From NCBI GenBank assembly GCA_016235555.1, contig JACRKC010000043.1:1-41998 (forward strand): a DNA stretch of 41,998 bases. Direction: 5' to 3'. The stretch's first letter is position 1. Each line of letters opens with the position of its first letter. This DNA is from Verrucomicrobiota bacterium (GTDB lineage Bacteria; Verrucomicrobiota; Verrucomicrobiia; Opitutales; Opitutaceae). The position numbers were made by a program, and so were the translations under genes. Below, one piece after another: positions 13,402 through 22,238 of this stretch. The notes beneath the pieces were generated by a model that was not told where the DNA came from, searched no databases, and saw only the letters and a list, made by a program, of their open reading frames with translations.

Positions 13402-13422
13402 CAGTTCTCGAATGCCTCGACG

Positions 13423-13493
13423 GTAGCAGCGGGCGTCCGGGCCCGCCGGTGTTGGACGTTCGCCCGAGCGTCGGCGGGCAGGGCCGCCGCTAC
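13423..13493. repeat. Imperfect REP-like hairpin
   Basis: Begins GTAGCAGCGGGCG and ends GGGCCGCCGCTAC, with inner arms GCCCGCCG and CGGCGGGC. It resembles the other GTAG...CTAC repeats but is a different family from the REP inside gcvP. Nothing else is seen in 13202-13634 apart from this and MITE copy 2. Confidence 0.5.
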
Positions 13494-13634
13494 ACCGAGC
13501 CGGCGCGGGTGGGCGCGCTCCTTCGGGTTTTCCGATGCTTTCTGACCTCAATTCGAGTCACACCCCGATGTTTCTGGAACAAGAAAACGGGATTGATTCG
13601 GCCGTGGGCGGTCTTCACGTTCTCGCCTCCTGTC

Positions 13635-13711
13635 GGACGCCTAGCTCAGTTGGTTAGAGCACTTCCTTCACACGGAAGGGGTCACTGGTTCGAGTCCAGT
13701 GGCGTCCACCA
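13635..13711 (+). tRNA. tRNA-Val (anticodon CAC)
   Basis: A 77-nt cloverleaf: acceptor GGACGCC (13635-13641) pairs with GGCGTCC (13701-13707); D arm GCTC-AGTTGGTTA-GAGC; anticodon stem CTTCC/GGAAG around TTCACAC with CAC in the middle; T arm ACTGG-TTCGAGT-CCAGT; encoded 3' ACCA. It is the integration target of the island, whose left junction falls in its 3' half, and the gene stays intact. Confidence 0.96.
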
Positions 13712-13712
13712 T
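13682..13712 (+). other. Attachment site, left (tRNA side)
   Basis: 31 bp within the tRNA-Val T arm and acceptor end, plus one base past CCA, identical to 38975-39005. The tRNA gene is complete on this side, so insertion restored its 3' end. Confidence 0.92.
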
Positions 13713-13748
13713 GTTGATAATAAATCACTTACGTGTGATAACAGAAAA

Positions 13749-13795
13749 GTCTCAGCACGTAGTCTCAGCATGAGTGTCGATGTCTGACGATGTCT
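13749..13795 (+). promoter_or_regulatory. Candidate integrase arm-binding sites, left end
   Basis: Two GTCTCAGCA copies (13749-13757, 13762-13770) followed by two CGATGTC copies (13779-13785, 13789-13795). The same two motif types occur just inside the right border. Their paired layout near both att sites fits accessory sites for integrase or excisionase. Confidence 0.5.
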
Positions 13796-13965
13796 CGGGA
13801 TATTGGAACGTCGCGTTGAGAACCCACGCCACCGCCATATTTTATTTTTCTCGCGTGTTCGTAATCTGATCGAAAGCGGAATTGCTGGGACGTAACCGGG
13901 TGCCCCTGCCAGACTCTACGAGTCCACGCACTTCTTATGCCGACTCCCGGAGCCAAGCACCCTGA

Positions 13966-14248
13966 TGCGACCAAGTCAGCGGTCTCGTCCCACTTGACCC
14001 GGTCGGTCAATTTCCGATCCTGCCGCGCAACTCCTTTGATCTCGTTCGCGAGGTGCACGGAAAGTTCTCAATCGGACACGATGTCCTTCGACACACCTTC
14101 ATTTCGATGCTCATCGCCAAGTTTCGGAGCATGGGTGACACAGCGCTACAGGGCCGGAAACTCGGAGGCGATGATCAAGAAGCACTACCTGAACCTTGTG
14201 ACGCTCGCTGAGGCCGAAGAGTTCTGGAAGAGTGCGCCCTCTTGTTAG
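13966..14248 (+). pseudogene. C-terminal relic of a second tyrosine recombinase, frameshifted
   Basis: One frame reads FPILPRNSFDLVREVHG, KFSIGHDVLRHTFISML and IAKFRSMGDTALQ, with the HxLRHTF box of tyrosine recombinases. A second frame then continues AGNSEAMIKKHYLNLVTLAEAEEFW to a stop, with the active-site tyrosine segment. The shift lies at about 14,125-14,160. The N-terminal and most of the catalytic domain are missing, so the copy is dead. It is not closely similar to the intact integrase at the right end and probably records an earlier element at the same tRNA. Nothing recognisable lies from 14,249 to the pglW start. Confidence 0.8.
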
Positions 14249-14535
14249 GCAGACCCTGCCGCCATTGCCTTCCGCATTCCTCCGCGAGTTTGGTGCCGCT
14301 TCGGTTTCATCTCCTGGCGGTAGTGCAGTCACCCGCAAGCTGAGTGCGTCTGAGTTCATGCTGTAAGCGTGGCGTTGATGAAAATGCCTCAAGGTAGAGA
14401 TCCTGCGCAGTCGGGAAGAAACGAAGACGGTGACCGGTAGAACTTCCGGGTCATTTGTGCTCGCCCGTCTTTTGATAGTCCGGAAGACTCTGCGGTTCCC
14501 GGCACAGCAGGTTCAGAAACGCTTCGGTTTTACCC

Positions 14536-17500
14536 GTGAAGGTAGGTCGCTGGCAGGAAATTTCCCCCTCTCAGTTCGCGTGGGAGCGCGAAGCGCTCGC
14601 GTATGTTCGCGAGGCGCTGCCTGACCACGAGCCCTACCGGGCGTGGTCGAATTTCGAGTTCATCGCCGATGACGGCACGATCAATGAGGTCGATCTGCTC
14701 GTGTTGGGGCCAGGTGGGTTCTTCCTGGTGGAAATCAAGAGCCGACCCGGCGAACTGAACGCAGACACACACACCTGGACGTGGCGTCACGACGGTCGCT
14801 ACTACTCGGACGACAACCCTTTGTTCGGCGCCAATCGAAAGGCGAAGAAACTGGCGTCGCTGCTGAGGCGGCAGAAGGCGATGGAGAAACTACGCCTGCC
14901 TTTCGTGGACGCGTTTGTATTCTGTTCAGCACAGGGCACGGCACTGCACGTCAATGACGCGCTGCGTTCGCATGTTTTCGGAAAGGACCACGGAGAGCCG
15001 AAAGTCGGAGGAATCGTAGAAGCTTTAACGCGGCGGCGCCCACAACACGCTACACAAGTCATCGACGCTCCAATGGCTCGTGCCGTCGGTCGGGCGTTGG
15101 AACAGGCCGGGATCAAACCTGCGAATCGGGTGCGCAAGGTCGGCGACTATGTCTTGGAGCGGGTTCTTTTCGAGCACCCATCAGGGCTCTACCAAGACTG
15201 GCTAGCCCGGCACGCGACACTGGCCGATACCTATCGCATGGTGCGCCTCTACCCGGTGTCGCCGGGGACCCCGGCGGCACAGCGGGAGATTGCGCAGCGT
15301 GCGGCCGAGCGTGAATTCCGGCTGCTGCAGCCGCTAGAGCACGAGAGCGTGCTTCAGGTTGAAAACTTCACGAACCACGAGCTGGGGCCTGCGCTTATTT
15401 TTCGCCTTAGCCAAACGGCTGTCCGTCTCGATCACTTCATGCGTGAACGCGGAGCGTCGCTCACGTTTGAGGTGCGCCTAAGTCTCCTCCGTCAAATCGC
15501 GGAAGCCGTCGCGTTTGCCCACGGTCGACGCGTCGTGCATCGGCGCCTTTCACCGCACAGTGTTTTCGTCGTCGATCCGAGTGCGACACCGCTTCGGGTG
15601 AAACTCTATAACTGGCAGCTTGCCGGCCGACTGCACAGCACAAGTGGCAGCTCGGTAGTGAGTGCAACCCTGCACGCCGAACAACTCGCCGAAGACTCTA
15701 CCGCCGTCTACCTGGCACCCGAAGTTCATACCGATCCTGACGCAGACGGAGAAGCGCAGGACATTTTTGCTCTCGGTGCCATCGCGTATTTCCTCTTCAC
15801 CGGTCAACCGCCCGCGGCCAGCGCGCTGGAGACGACCGAAAAGGTCATCAAGGAACGCGGTCTCAATCTCGGCGCTGTGCTAGATGGTGCGCGGAAGCCA
15901 CTCTGCGAGCTGATCAAGGACAGCACTTTACCAGCCGTTCACGACCGCTACTCCCGAGTGCGCGAGTTCCTGAAACAGCTCGACGCGGTGGAAGACGAAT
16001 ACACCCAGCCGGAGGGCGACAAGTTCGTGCCGCCGCTGGAGGCAAAGCCGAATGACCTGATCGCACCCGGCATAAAACTTAAGTCGCGGCTCGGCTCCGG
16101 TTCCACCGCAGTGGCGTTGCTGGTCTCGTGGCGAGAGCGGGATGCCGTCCTCAAAGTCGCATCTAAACCCGACAACTGCGATCGGGTGCGAAGCGAGTTC
16201 AACGTCCTCCAGAATCTCCACCACCCGCGCATCGTGAAGGCGCACGAGCTGATGACCTTCGGCCCGCTCGTCGGCGTGTTGCTGGACAGTGCGGGGCCGA
16301 AGACACTCTCGCAGCAGTTGCGCGACGAAGGCCCGCTTTCGCTCGAATTCTTGGAGCGATTCGGCACCGACCTTCTGGAGGCCGTGTGCCATTTGGAAGA
16401 AGAGGGTTTTCCACACCGGGACATCAAGCCGGAGAACATCGGCATTCGGGCGACCGGAAAAGATAAGCGTGAGCACCTTGTCCTCTTCGATTTCTCCCTC
16501 TCATCCGTTTCAGCCGACAACATTCGAAGCGGCACCACGGATTATCTCGATCCCTTCCTGGCGAGCCGGAAGCGCTGGGATAGCGCAGCCGAGCGCTATA
16601 GTGCCGCACTCACGCTCTACCAGATGGCGGTCGGGGATCTTCCCAAATGGGGCGACGGCCAGAGCAATCCGCTGGCACTCACATGTGAAATCACGGTGGA
16701 AGCAGAGCGCCTCGATGCCGGCGTGCGGGACAGCCTAAACGCATTCTTCAAGCGAGCACTACGCCGTGATTTTCGTCAGCGCTTCGACAATGCGCATTTC
16801 ATGTTGGAGGCATGGCGAGACGCTTTCCGAGCAGCCGGTGCGAAGTCAGCGGATCAGGTTCAACTCCCGTCAGAGGAGCGCGCGAAGTTGATCGCCGGCG
16901 CGAAGGAAGACACGCCGCTCTTTTCTTTAGGTATCAGCAATCGTGCCGCCAATGCGCTCGACCGCGCGAGCCTGATCAGCGTCCGCGATTTTCTTCTTTT
17001 CCCGATTTTCCGCCTCAACCGCCTGCGCGGCGTCGGCAAGAAGACCGTCCGCGAGTTGACCAATCTGCACGGGGAATTGCGGCCGCTGTTTCCCAATCTC
17101 AAGGCCAGCAGCCGTTCGCGCAGCACCGATGGGGGAAGCGACGCCGAGAGCACTGAACCGGAGGTCACGACGCTCGAACTCGTGGCGCAGCAGATTTTGG
17201 CCGGCGGAGCGAAAGGCGAAGGCCCGACGGGGCGGGATACGCTGCGCACCGTGCTCGCGCTGCCGACCGAGCGTATCCCCAACCCGCCTGCCTGGCCGAG
17301 TCAGGTCGAAGTCGCGAAATTACTCAATGTATCGCGCCAGCGCATCGGCCAAGCGGTGGCGGGCGGACGCGAGCGTTGGCGTCGCAACGTTTCTCTTACC
17401 GCAGTGCGTCAGATTATGGTGGAGCTGATCGCGGCTCAAGGTGGCGTCATGACCGTCCAAGAGCTTGCCCAGGCGTTACTAACTGCTCGCGGATCAGGGC

Positions 17501-18720
17501 TCGACGAGCCAGAACGCACGCGCACCGCGCTGGCGGTGGCGCGGGCGGCGGTCGAGGCGGAGATCAGCTTGCAGGAGCCGCGCATCGTCGAAAGTCGCGA
17601 TCATGGGCGAGTCGTGATCGCGCAATCCTACGAGTTGGCCGATTACGCTTTCTCGCTGGGCATGGAAGCCGATGCACTCGCGGTCCTCGATCCTTTGGCT
17701 ACTCCGCAACGTGCACTGGAGAAGCTGCGCGCGATCAAGCCGCCGGCTGATGCGGCCGTCCTGCCGGACAATCGGCTGCTGCAAATTGGCGCCGCCAACT
17801 CGACCGGTGCCGCCCTTTCAACCCGGCTGGAAGTTTATCCGCGGGGCATGGAGCCGCGCCGCGTGCTCCAGCTCGCCCAAGGCATCTTTTTCGGTGCCGG
17901 CGACCTTACGGTCGAAGAACTCCAGCGCCGGGTGCGAGCGCGGTATCCAGAGGCGGCCCCTCTTCCCCCCCAGCCGGCGCTCGATACCCTGCTTGAAGAG
18001 GTCGGCTCGCGGCTAAAATGGAATCCGACGGCAGCGAACAACCGCGGGGCCTATCAACTGCCGTCTGCGTCGCCGATCGATGGGTCGACGGGTTCGACGA
18101 CGTTTTCGGCGAGTCGTTCTTCGGTGGTTGTTCCGACTGAAGACATGGCGTCGCCCGAGATGCAGACGGCGCGCGATTTCGACGCGCGCCTGGCGCACGC
18201 ACATGAAAAAGGCGCGTTTCTCGTGCTGATGGTCGAGCTCCGCCACGCACGCGCGGCCGAGCTTGCTCTGAAAAAGAGATTCCCGCTCGTGCCGCACGAT
18301 GGCGACGAGCTGCTCGTGTCGGCGCTCCAAGATGAAGCCGCCGCGAAGGGCGCGCGATGGGAGACCGTGATGCGCGCCGACGGGGCGCCACCGGACAGCC
18401 GCGATTGGGGACGTTTGCAGCACCTCGTCACCGGCGCCCTGAATAGGGCGGTTGCCGCCTTGGTCGATCCCCAGCGCACCGTCCTGCTCACGAATCCTGG
18501 GCTGCTCGCGCGTTACGATCGTCTCGAAGTGCTCGATCAGTTGCGCGACGAAATCGGCCGCACCGGCAGTCGGCTGCACGGCCTTTGGGTGCTCGTCCCT
18601 TGCGATGAGCAGCACGCATTACCGACCTTGCATCGCCGCCCCATTCGCGTGACGAGCGGAGCACAGTGGGCGCGTGTGCCCGAAGCATGGCTCAAACTGC
18701 CCCTGACCACGGCTGCGTGA
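14536..18720 (+). CDS. pglW: BREX type 2 (Pgl) serine/threonine kinase PglW
   Basis: A 1394-residue protein from a GTG start; the N terminus GRWQEISPSQFAWEREAL fits the family. Order of parts: a NERD nuclease-related domain (about 5-130; EVDLLVLGPGGFFLVEIKS), a first kinase-like domain (about 215-480) whose catalytic loop reads HRRLSPHSV and whose DFG is lost (a pseudokinase), a second kinase domain (about 500-770) with HRDIKPENIGI at 627 and DFS in place of DFG, a helix-hairpin-helix-like segment LRGVGKKTVREL, an HTH-like WPSQVEVAKLLNVSRQRIG near 920, and a long C-terminal region. PglW is the signalling kinase of the phage growth limitation/BREX-2 system. The gene looks intact, but pglY, pglZ and brxD are missing here and pglX is broken, so it is probably without its complex. 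Confidence 0.87.
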   Translation: MKVGRWQEISPSQFAWEREALAYVREALPDHEPYRAWSNFEFIADDGTINEVDLLVLGPGGFFLVEIKSRPGELNADTHTWTWRHDGRYYSDDNPLFGANRKAKKLASLLRRQKAMEKLRLPFVDAFVFCSAQGTALHVNDALRSHVFGKDHGEPKVGGIVEALTRRRPQHATQVIDAPMARAVGRALEQAGIKPANRVRKVGDYVLERVLFEHPSGLYQDWLARHATLADTYRMVRLYPVSPGTPAAQREIAQRAAEREFRLLQPLEHESVLQVENFTNHELGPALIFRLSQTAVRLDHFMRERGASLTFEVRLSLLRQIAEAVAFAHGRRVVHRRLSPHSVFVVDPSATPLRVKLYNWQLAGRLHSTSGSSVVSATLHAEQLAEDSTAVYLAPEVHTDPDADGEAQDIFALGAIAYFLFTGQPPAASALETTEKVIKERGLNLGAVLDGARKPLCELIKDSTLPAVHDRYSRVREFLKQLDAVEDEYTQPEGDKFVPPLEAKPNDLIAPGIKLKSRLGSGSTAVALLVSWRERDAVLKVASKPDNCDRVRSEFNVLQNLHHPRIVKAHELMTFGPLVGVLLDSAGPKTLSQQLRDEGPLSLEFLERFGTDLLEAVCHLEEEGFPHRDIKPENIGIRATGKDKREHLVLFDFSLSSVSADNIRSGTTDYLDPFLASRKRWDSAAERYSAALTLYQMAVGDLPKWGDGQSNPLALTCEITVEAERLDAGVRDSLNAFFKRALRRDFRQRFDNAHFMLEAWRDAFRAAGAKSADQVQLPSEERAKLIAGAKEDTPLFSLGISNRAANALDRASLISVRDFLLFPIFRLNRLRGVGKKTVRELTNLHGELRPLFPNLKASSRSRSTDGGSDAESTEPEVTTLELVAQQILAGGAKGEGPTGRDTLRTVLALPTERIPNPPAWPSQVEVAKLLNVSRQRIGQAVAGGRERWRRNVSLTAVRQIMVELIAAQGGVMTVQELAQALLTARGSGLDEPERTRTALAVARAAVEAEISLQEPRIVESRDHGRVVIAQSYELADYAFSLGMEADALAVLDPLATPQRALEKLRAIKPPADAAVLPDNRLLQIGAANSTGAALSTRLEVYPRGMEPRRVLQLAQGIFFGAGDLTVEELQRRVRARYPEAAPLPPQPALDTLLEEVGSRLKWNPTAANNRGAYQLPSASPIDGSTGSTTFSASRSSVVVPTEDMASPEMQTARDFDARLAHAHEKGAFLVLMVELRHARAAELALKKRFPLVPHDGDELLVSALQDEAAAKGARWETVMRADGAPPDSRDWGRLQHLVTGALNRAVAALVDPQRTVLLTNPGLLARYDRLEVLDQLRDEIGRTGSRLHGLWVLVPCDEQHALPTLHRRPIRVTSGAQWARVPEAWLKLPLTTAA

Positions 18721-18721
18721 T

Positions 18722-19591
18722 ATGAAGACTGATTCTGACGGGATCGGAGGCCAGCCCCAGCCCGAGGCCATCGAGGAGTTCAAGACCTGGCTGAAGAGCC
18801 ACGGCCCGAGCGTGGGAACAACCAGCACTTATCTCGCGGCGATGCGGACTTTCATACGCGAGATGGGAGGCACGATCACGCGCGCCAGCGTAAGGTCGGA
18901 TCAGGACGTTGAGCGTCTGCGGCATGAAGTTCTGGCAGCGATTTCCCGGCACGATAGTCCGATCAACATTTATCGGCTCCAACGCGCCTTCATCCCCGGA
19001 CTCAACTACTATGCGGAGTTCGCGCGGCGGACCGCCTCCGGCGTGCCACTGCCCGCCGCGCTTTTGTCATCACCGCTCCCGATACTTACGTTCGACGAGC
19101 TGCTGGCATTCGCACGTGCAAATCCAAGTCGCACGTTCTCGTCGGTGGCCGGCGATACGAGCTTCACAATTGAAACGGAGCCTCAACGGTTCACGTTTCA
19201 TGTGGACGGTCTGGAGAAACTGCGCCACGAGACGTTCAAGTATGCCGTGATCGTGCTCGAACGGTTCAACGCCACAGGGTCACTCAAGACCACGGCCTAC
19301 AATCAACTCACTCAAAACGCCTCCTACCTGCTCGGCACGATTTGGCACGCGGTCGCGGAGAAAAGCGGAATCCCGCCGACGGCCGGAGCGAATGTCGCAG
19401 AAAAGGAACTGCTGGCCGCGCCCGAATCGCACGCGTTCGTTCTGCCCCAGCGTGGCCACTCAACGTGTTTACCGGGGACGCACTGCTGTTCGGCCCGGAG
19501 CCTGGACAACAGGTTGCGAGCGACCTGCTCGCAACTGCTACCCGCGGCGCATATCAGACCGAAGATGCTGAAATTGCTACACGCCTGCTGA
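18722..19591 (+). CDS. Unknown protein of the broken BREX locus, 3' end out of frame
   Basis: The open frame gives 289 residues and starts 1 nt after the pglW stop, implying co-expression. Residues 1 to about 238 look like a genuine mostly helical protein (EEFKTWLKSHGPSVGTTSTY, FIPGLNYYAEFARR, FDELLAFARANPSRTF, HETFKYAVIVLERFN); I do not recognise the family. From about 19,430-19,450 good coding potential jumps to another frame that encodes the middle of PglX, and the last 50 residues here (Cys/Arg/His-rich) look like out-of-frame reading. So this gene is probably truncated by the same rearrangement that removed the pglX start. Confidence 0.6.
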   Translation: MKTDSDGIGGQPQPEAIEEFKTWLKSHGPSVGTTSTYLAAMRTFIREMGGTITRASVRSDQDVERLRHEVLAAISRHDSPINIYRLQRAFIPGLNYYAEFARRTASGVPLPAALLSSPLPILTFDELLAFARANPSRTFSSVAGDTSFTIETEPQRFTFHVDGLEKLRHETFKYAVIVLERFNATGSLKTTAYNQLTQNASYLLGTIWHAVAEKSGIPPTAGANVAEKELLAAPESHAFVLPQRGHSTCLPGTHCCSARSLDNRLRATCSQLLPAAHIRPKMLKLLHAC

Positions 19592-22071
19592 ACCAACGTT
19601 ATCATGCCGTTGTCGGCAATCCCCCCTATATTACAGTCAAAGATAGGGTCCTCAAAGCGGCCTACAAGCAACGCTTCAAATCTTGCCATGGCCGGTGGGT
19701 TCTAACCGTGCCATTCTTCGAGCGCTTCTTCGATCTTGCTGTGCGTGGTGATAATTCTGGACCGGAGACTGCTGGTTACATTGGGAAGATTACTGGTAGC
19801 AGCTTTATGAAGCGTGAGTTTGGGAAGAAGCTGATCGAGCAGTTCATTCCTCGTTGGGACCTAACGCACATTATCGACACAAGTTGGGCCAACATTCCTG
19901 GCCACAATACCTCTACGGCAATAGTGTTCGGTCGACATCAGCGACCTATCGCACCAACCATCCGAACTCTGATGGGAATAAGAGGTGAGCCTGTTCCACC
20001 TCCCGATCCTTCGAAGGGCCTTGTGTGGCAAGCTATCCTTGCTCAGATCGATTTACCCGGCTCCGAAAGTGAATTCATCACGGCGAGCGATTCTATTCGG
20101 CAGGTCTTTCACAAACATCCATGGAGCATAGGGGGCGGCGGAGCTGCAGAACTAAAAGAGCATATCGAAGAATCATGTGATCGAACGCTGGCCGACGTTG
20201 CGGCTGTGGTCGGCGTGTTCGGCATGACGAATTCGGACGAATCCTTGCTGGCTCCGGCGCACGCGTTCAAAACTCATAGGATTGAGCCCGATATGTTCCG
20301 ACCGATTGTGGCTGGAGATGATCCACGAGATTGGTCGATTGAGGTGAGTGAACACGCTATCTTTCCGTATTCGAATGATGGACTCATCAATATTACCTCT
20401 CGTCCAAATGCGCATGCGTGGCTTTGGCCTTATCGCACCACGATGGGAAGCCGAGCGACATTCGACGGCCCGACCTATTTTGAAGTGGGAAGGCCATGGT
20501 GGGAGTGGCATCAAGTCGCACTTGAGCGCCTAAGCCCTCCGCTCACGATTACTTTCGGAGAAATAGCGACCCACAATCATTTCGTAATTGATCGAGCTTC
20601 TCGCGTGTTCAAGCAGGCCGCGCCGATCATCAAGTTACCACATACCTGCAGTGAGGATGATCATGCTGGCATCGTTGGCTTGCTCAATAGCTCTTCAGCT
20701 TGTTTCTGGCTAAAGCAAGTGTGCCTTCCAAAGGGAGGGGATCAGCAAGGAGGAGACGGTGCCCGCGTGCGTTCGACATCAGGGGTCGAAACCCACGTAT
20801 CGCACAGCTCATTGAGCGCGGACGAGCGCCGCACCGCGGAGCAAGCATTCGCCGATGGTGGCAACTGCGTCATCGTCGCGACCAGCACGCTGGAACTCGG
20901 AATCGACGTGGGCGATCTCGATCGCGTGATCCAAATCGACGCACCGAGCAAGGTCGCGTCGTTCTTGCAGCGCATCGGCCGGACTGGGCGTCGGCAAGGC
21001 TCGAACCGAAATTGCCTGTTCCTCGCCACGACGAGTGAGTCGCTGCTGCAGGCAGCAGCGTTGGTTACGTTGTGGAGGAGCGGCTACGTGGAGCCGATTC
21101 AACCTCCGGGATGGCCCATTCACTTGCTGGGACAGCAACTTCTCGCCCTCTTGCTTCAGGAAAAAAGTGTCGCAGCAACGGACTGGGAGAAATGGCTGCT
21201 GCGACTTCCCTGTTTCTCAGCAATCAGCCGAGACGATCGCGCAATGCTAATTGAGCATCTCGTTTCCCAAAAATTCATCCATGATGACGAAGGCGCTTGG
21301 ATGATCGGCGACGAAACCGAGTCTAAGTTTGGTTTCCGCCACTTCGCTGAATTCACTTCTGTCTTCACCTCACCGCCCGTTTTCGAAGTCTGGCACGGCC
21401 GACGCCATGTCGGGACTGTCGACCAGGCGAACTTCTTCGGATCGCCTGACCGCCGGGCCACATTAGGCTTGGGAGGGCGATCCTGGAAGGTAGTCGAAAT
21501 CAGTTGGAGCGGTCGGACGGTTCAGGTGATACCAGACGAAGGTAGCGCCAAGACCCGGTGGAGTGGCTCTGGCAAATGCCTCGGCTTCGAAATGTGTCAG
21601 GCGATTAAGGCGATCCTGTGCAACGACGCCAATCCCGAGGGCCTATCGCAACGTGGTCTCGAGCGCATCGGTCAAGAACGAGCAGACTTTGAATGGCTGC
21701 GCACAGCGCACCCGCCGACCCTGCAGCGGGACGACGGAGTAATCGAGTGGTGGACATTTGCTGGTGGCCAGATTAATCGGCGTCTAAGCGAGGCTATCGC
21801 CGGACAAGAAACGAAAAATCCGTCCTCTGATAATGTGCGGCTGCTTGTTAGGACTACCGACCGCTGCGTGTTGAGATCGGCCATCCAAAGCTTAGTCTCT
21901 GGCGCTATTCCTTCAACCCCAGTGGACGCCGACTCCGCTCCGAAGTTCTCCGAGTTGTTGCCTCCACATTTCCGCGACCGACTAATCCGGCAACGACTGT
22001 ATCAAGGGCTCGAGCGGGAGCCGACGGCGGGAGTATTGAAAGCCATGCTTTCGAACGGTTGGCCGGCATGA
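19342..22071 (+). CDS. Chimera: PglX methyltransferase fragment fused in frame to BrxHI-like helicase C-terminal half
   Basis: The open frame of 909 residues is a join. From about 19,430 to 20,775 it matches BREX-2 PglX: AWPLNVFTGDALLFG, the catalytic motif in YHAVVGNPPYITVKDRVLKA, GYIGKITGSSFMKREFGKKL, IPGHNTSTAIVFGR and LLNSSSACFWLKQV. About the first third of PglX and its C-terminal part are absent. From about 20,785 it becomes the second helicase lobe and C terminus of an Lhr/BrxHI-type superfamily 2 helicase: LSADERRTAEQAF, VIVATSTLELGIDVGDLDRV and SFLQRIGRTGRRQGSNR. The first lobe (Walker A and B) is missing. In BREX type 2, pglX and brxHI are separated by pglY, pglZ and brxD, so an internal deletion explains the join. 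No convincing start codon exists for it. Probably a non-functional remnant; an assembly error is also possible. Confidence 0.8.
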   Translation: MARGRGEKRNPADGRSECRRKGTAGRARIARVRSAPAWPLNVFTGDALLFGPEPGQQVASDLLATATRGAYQTEDAEIATRLLNQRYHAVVGNPPYITVKDRVLKAAYKQRFKSCHGRWVLTVPFFERFFDLAVRGDNSGPETAGYIGKITGSSFMKREFGKKLIEQFIPRWDLTHIIDTSWANIPGHNTSTAIVFGRHQRPIAPTIRTLMGIRGEPVPPPDPSKGLVWQAILAQIDLPGSESEFITASDSIRQVFHKHPWSIGGGGAAELKEHIEESCDRTLADVAAVVGVFGMTNSDESLLAPAHAFKTHRIEPDMFRPIVAGDDPRDWSIEVSEHAIFPYSNDGLINITSRPNAHAWLWPYRTTMGSRATFDGPTYFEVGRPWWEWHQVALERLSPPLTITFGEIATHNHFVIDRASRVFKQAAPIIKLPHTCSEDDHAGIVGLLNSSSACFWLKQVCLPKGGDQQGGDGARVRSTSGVETHVSHSSLSADERRTAEQAFADGGNCVIVATSTLELGIDVGDLDRVIQIDAPSKVASFLQRIGRTGRRQGSNRNCLFLATTSESLLQAAALVTLWRSGYVEPIQPPGWPIHLLGQQLLALLLQEKSVAATDWEKWLLRLPCFSAISRDDRAMLIEHLVSQKFIHDDEGAWMIGDETESKFGFRHFAEFTSVFTSPPVFEVWHGRRHVGTVDQANFFGSPDRRATLGLGGRSWKVVEISWSGRTVQVIPDEGSAKTRWSGSGKCLGFEMCQAIKAILCNDANPEGLSQRGLERIGQERADFEWLRTAHPPTLQRDDGVIEWWTFAGGQINRRLSEAIAGQETKNPSSDNVRLLVRTTDRCVLRSAIQSLVSGAIPSTPVDADSAPKFSELLPPHFRDRLIRQRLYQGLEREPTAGVLKAMLSNGWPA

Positions 22072-22173
22072 ACAATTCTATTTGCTTGTGAGAATGGCGT
22101 TCGGTCCGAAAACCGCAACCGCAACCGCCCCTGTGCTAAATACCCCTGAATAGGCCACCGGCCTATCCATCAA

Positions 22174-22205
22174 CCCCGGAGCGCCGACCGCCTCCGGGGT
22201 TTTTC
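22174..22205 (+). terminator. Rho-independent terminator after the BREX remnant
   Basis: CCCCGGAG (22174-22181), 10-nt loop, CTCCGGGG (22192-22199), then TTTTT. It separates the helicase fragment from the next gene module. Confidence 0.8.
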
Positions 22206-22238
22206 ATTTTCCGCGGTCGAGAAGAAAGGAGGCCGTTC

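Noticed and set aside
13937-14248. 103-residue open frame as an intact gene
   Set aside because: Only its last 35 residues make sense, as the C terminus of a tyrosine recombinase; the matching upstream part is in another frame.
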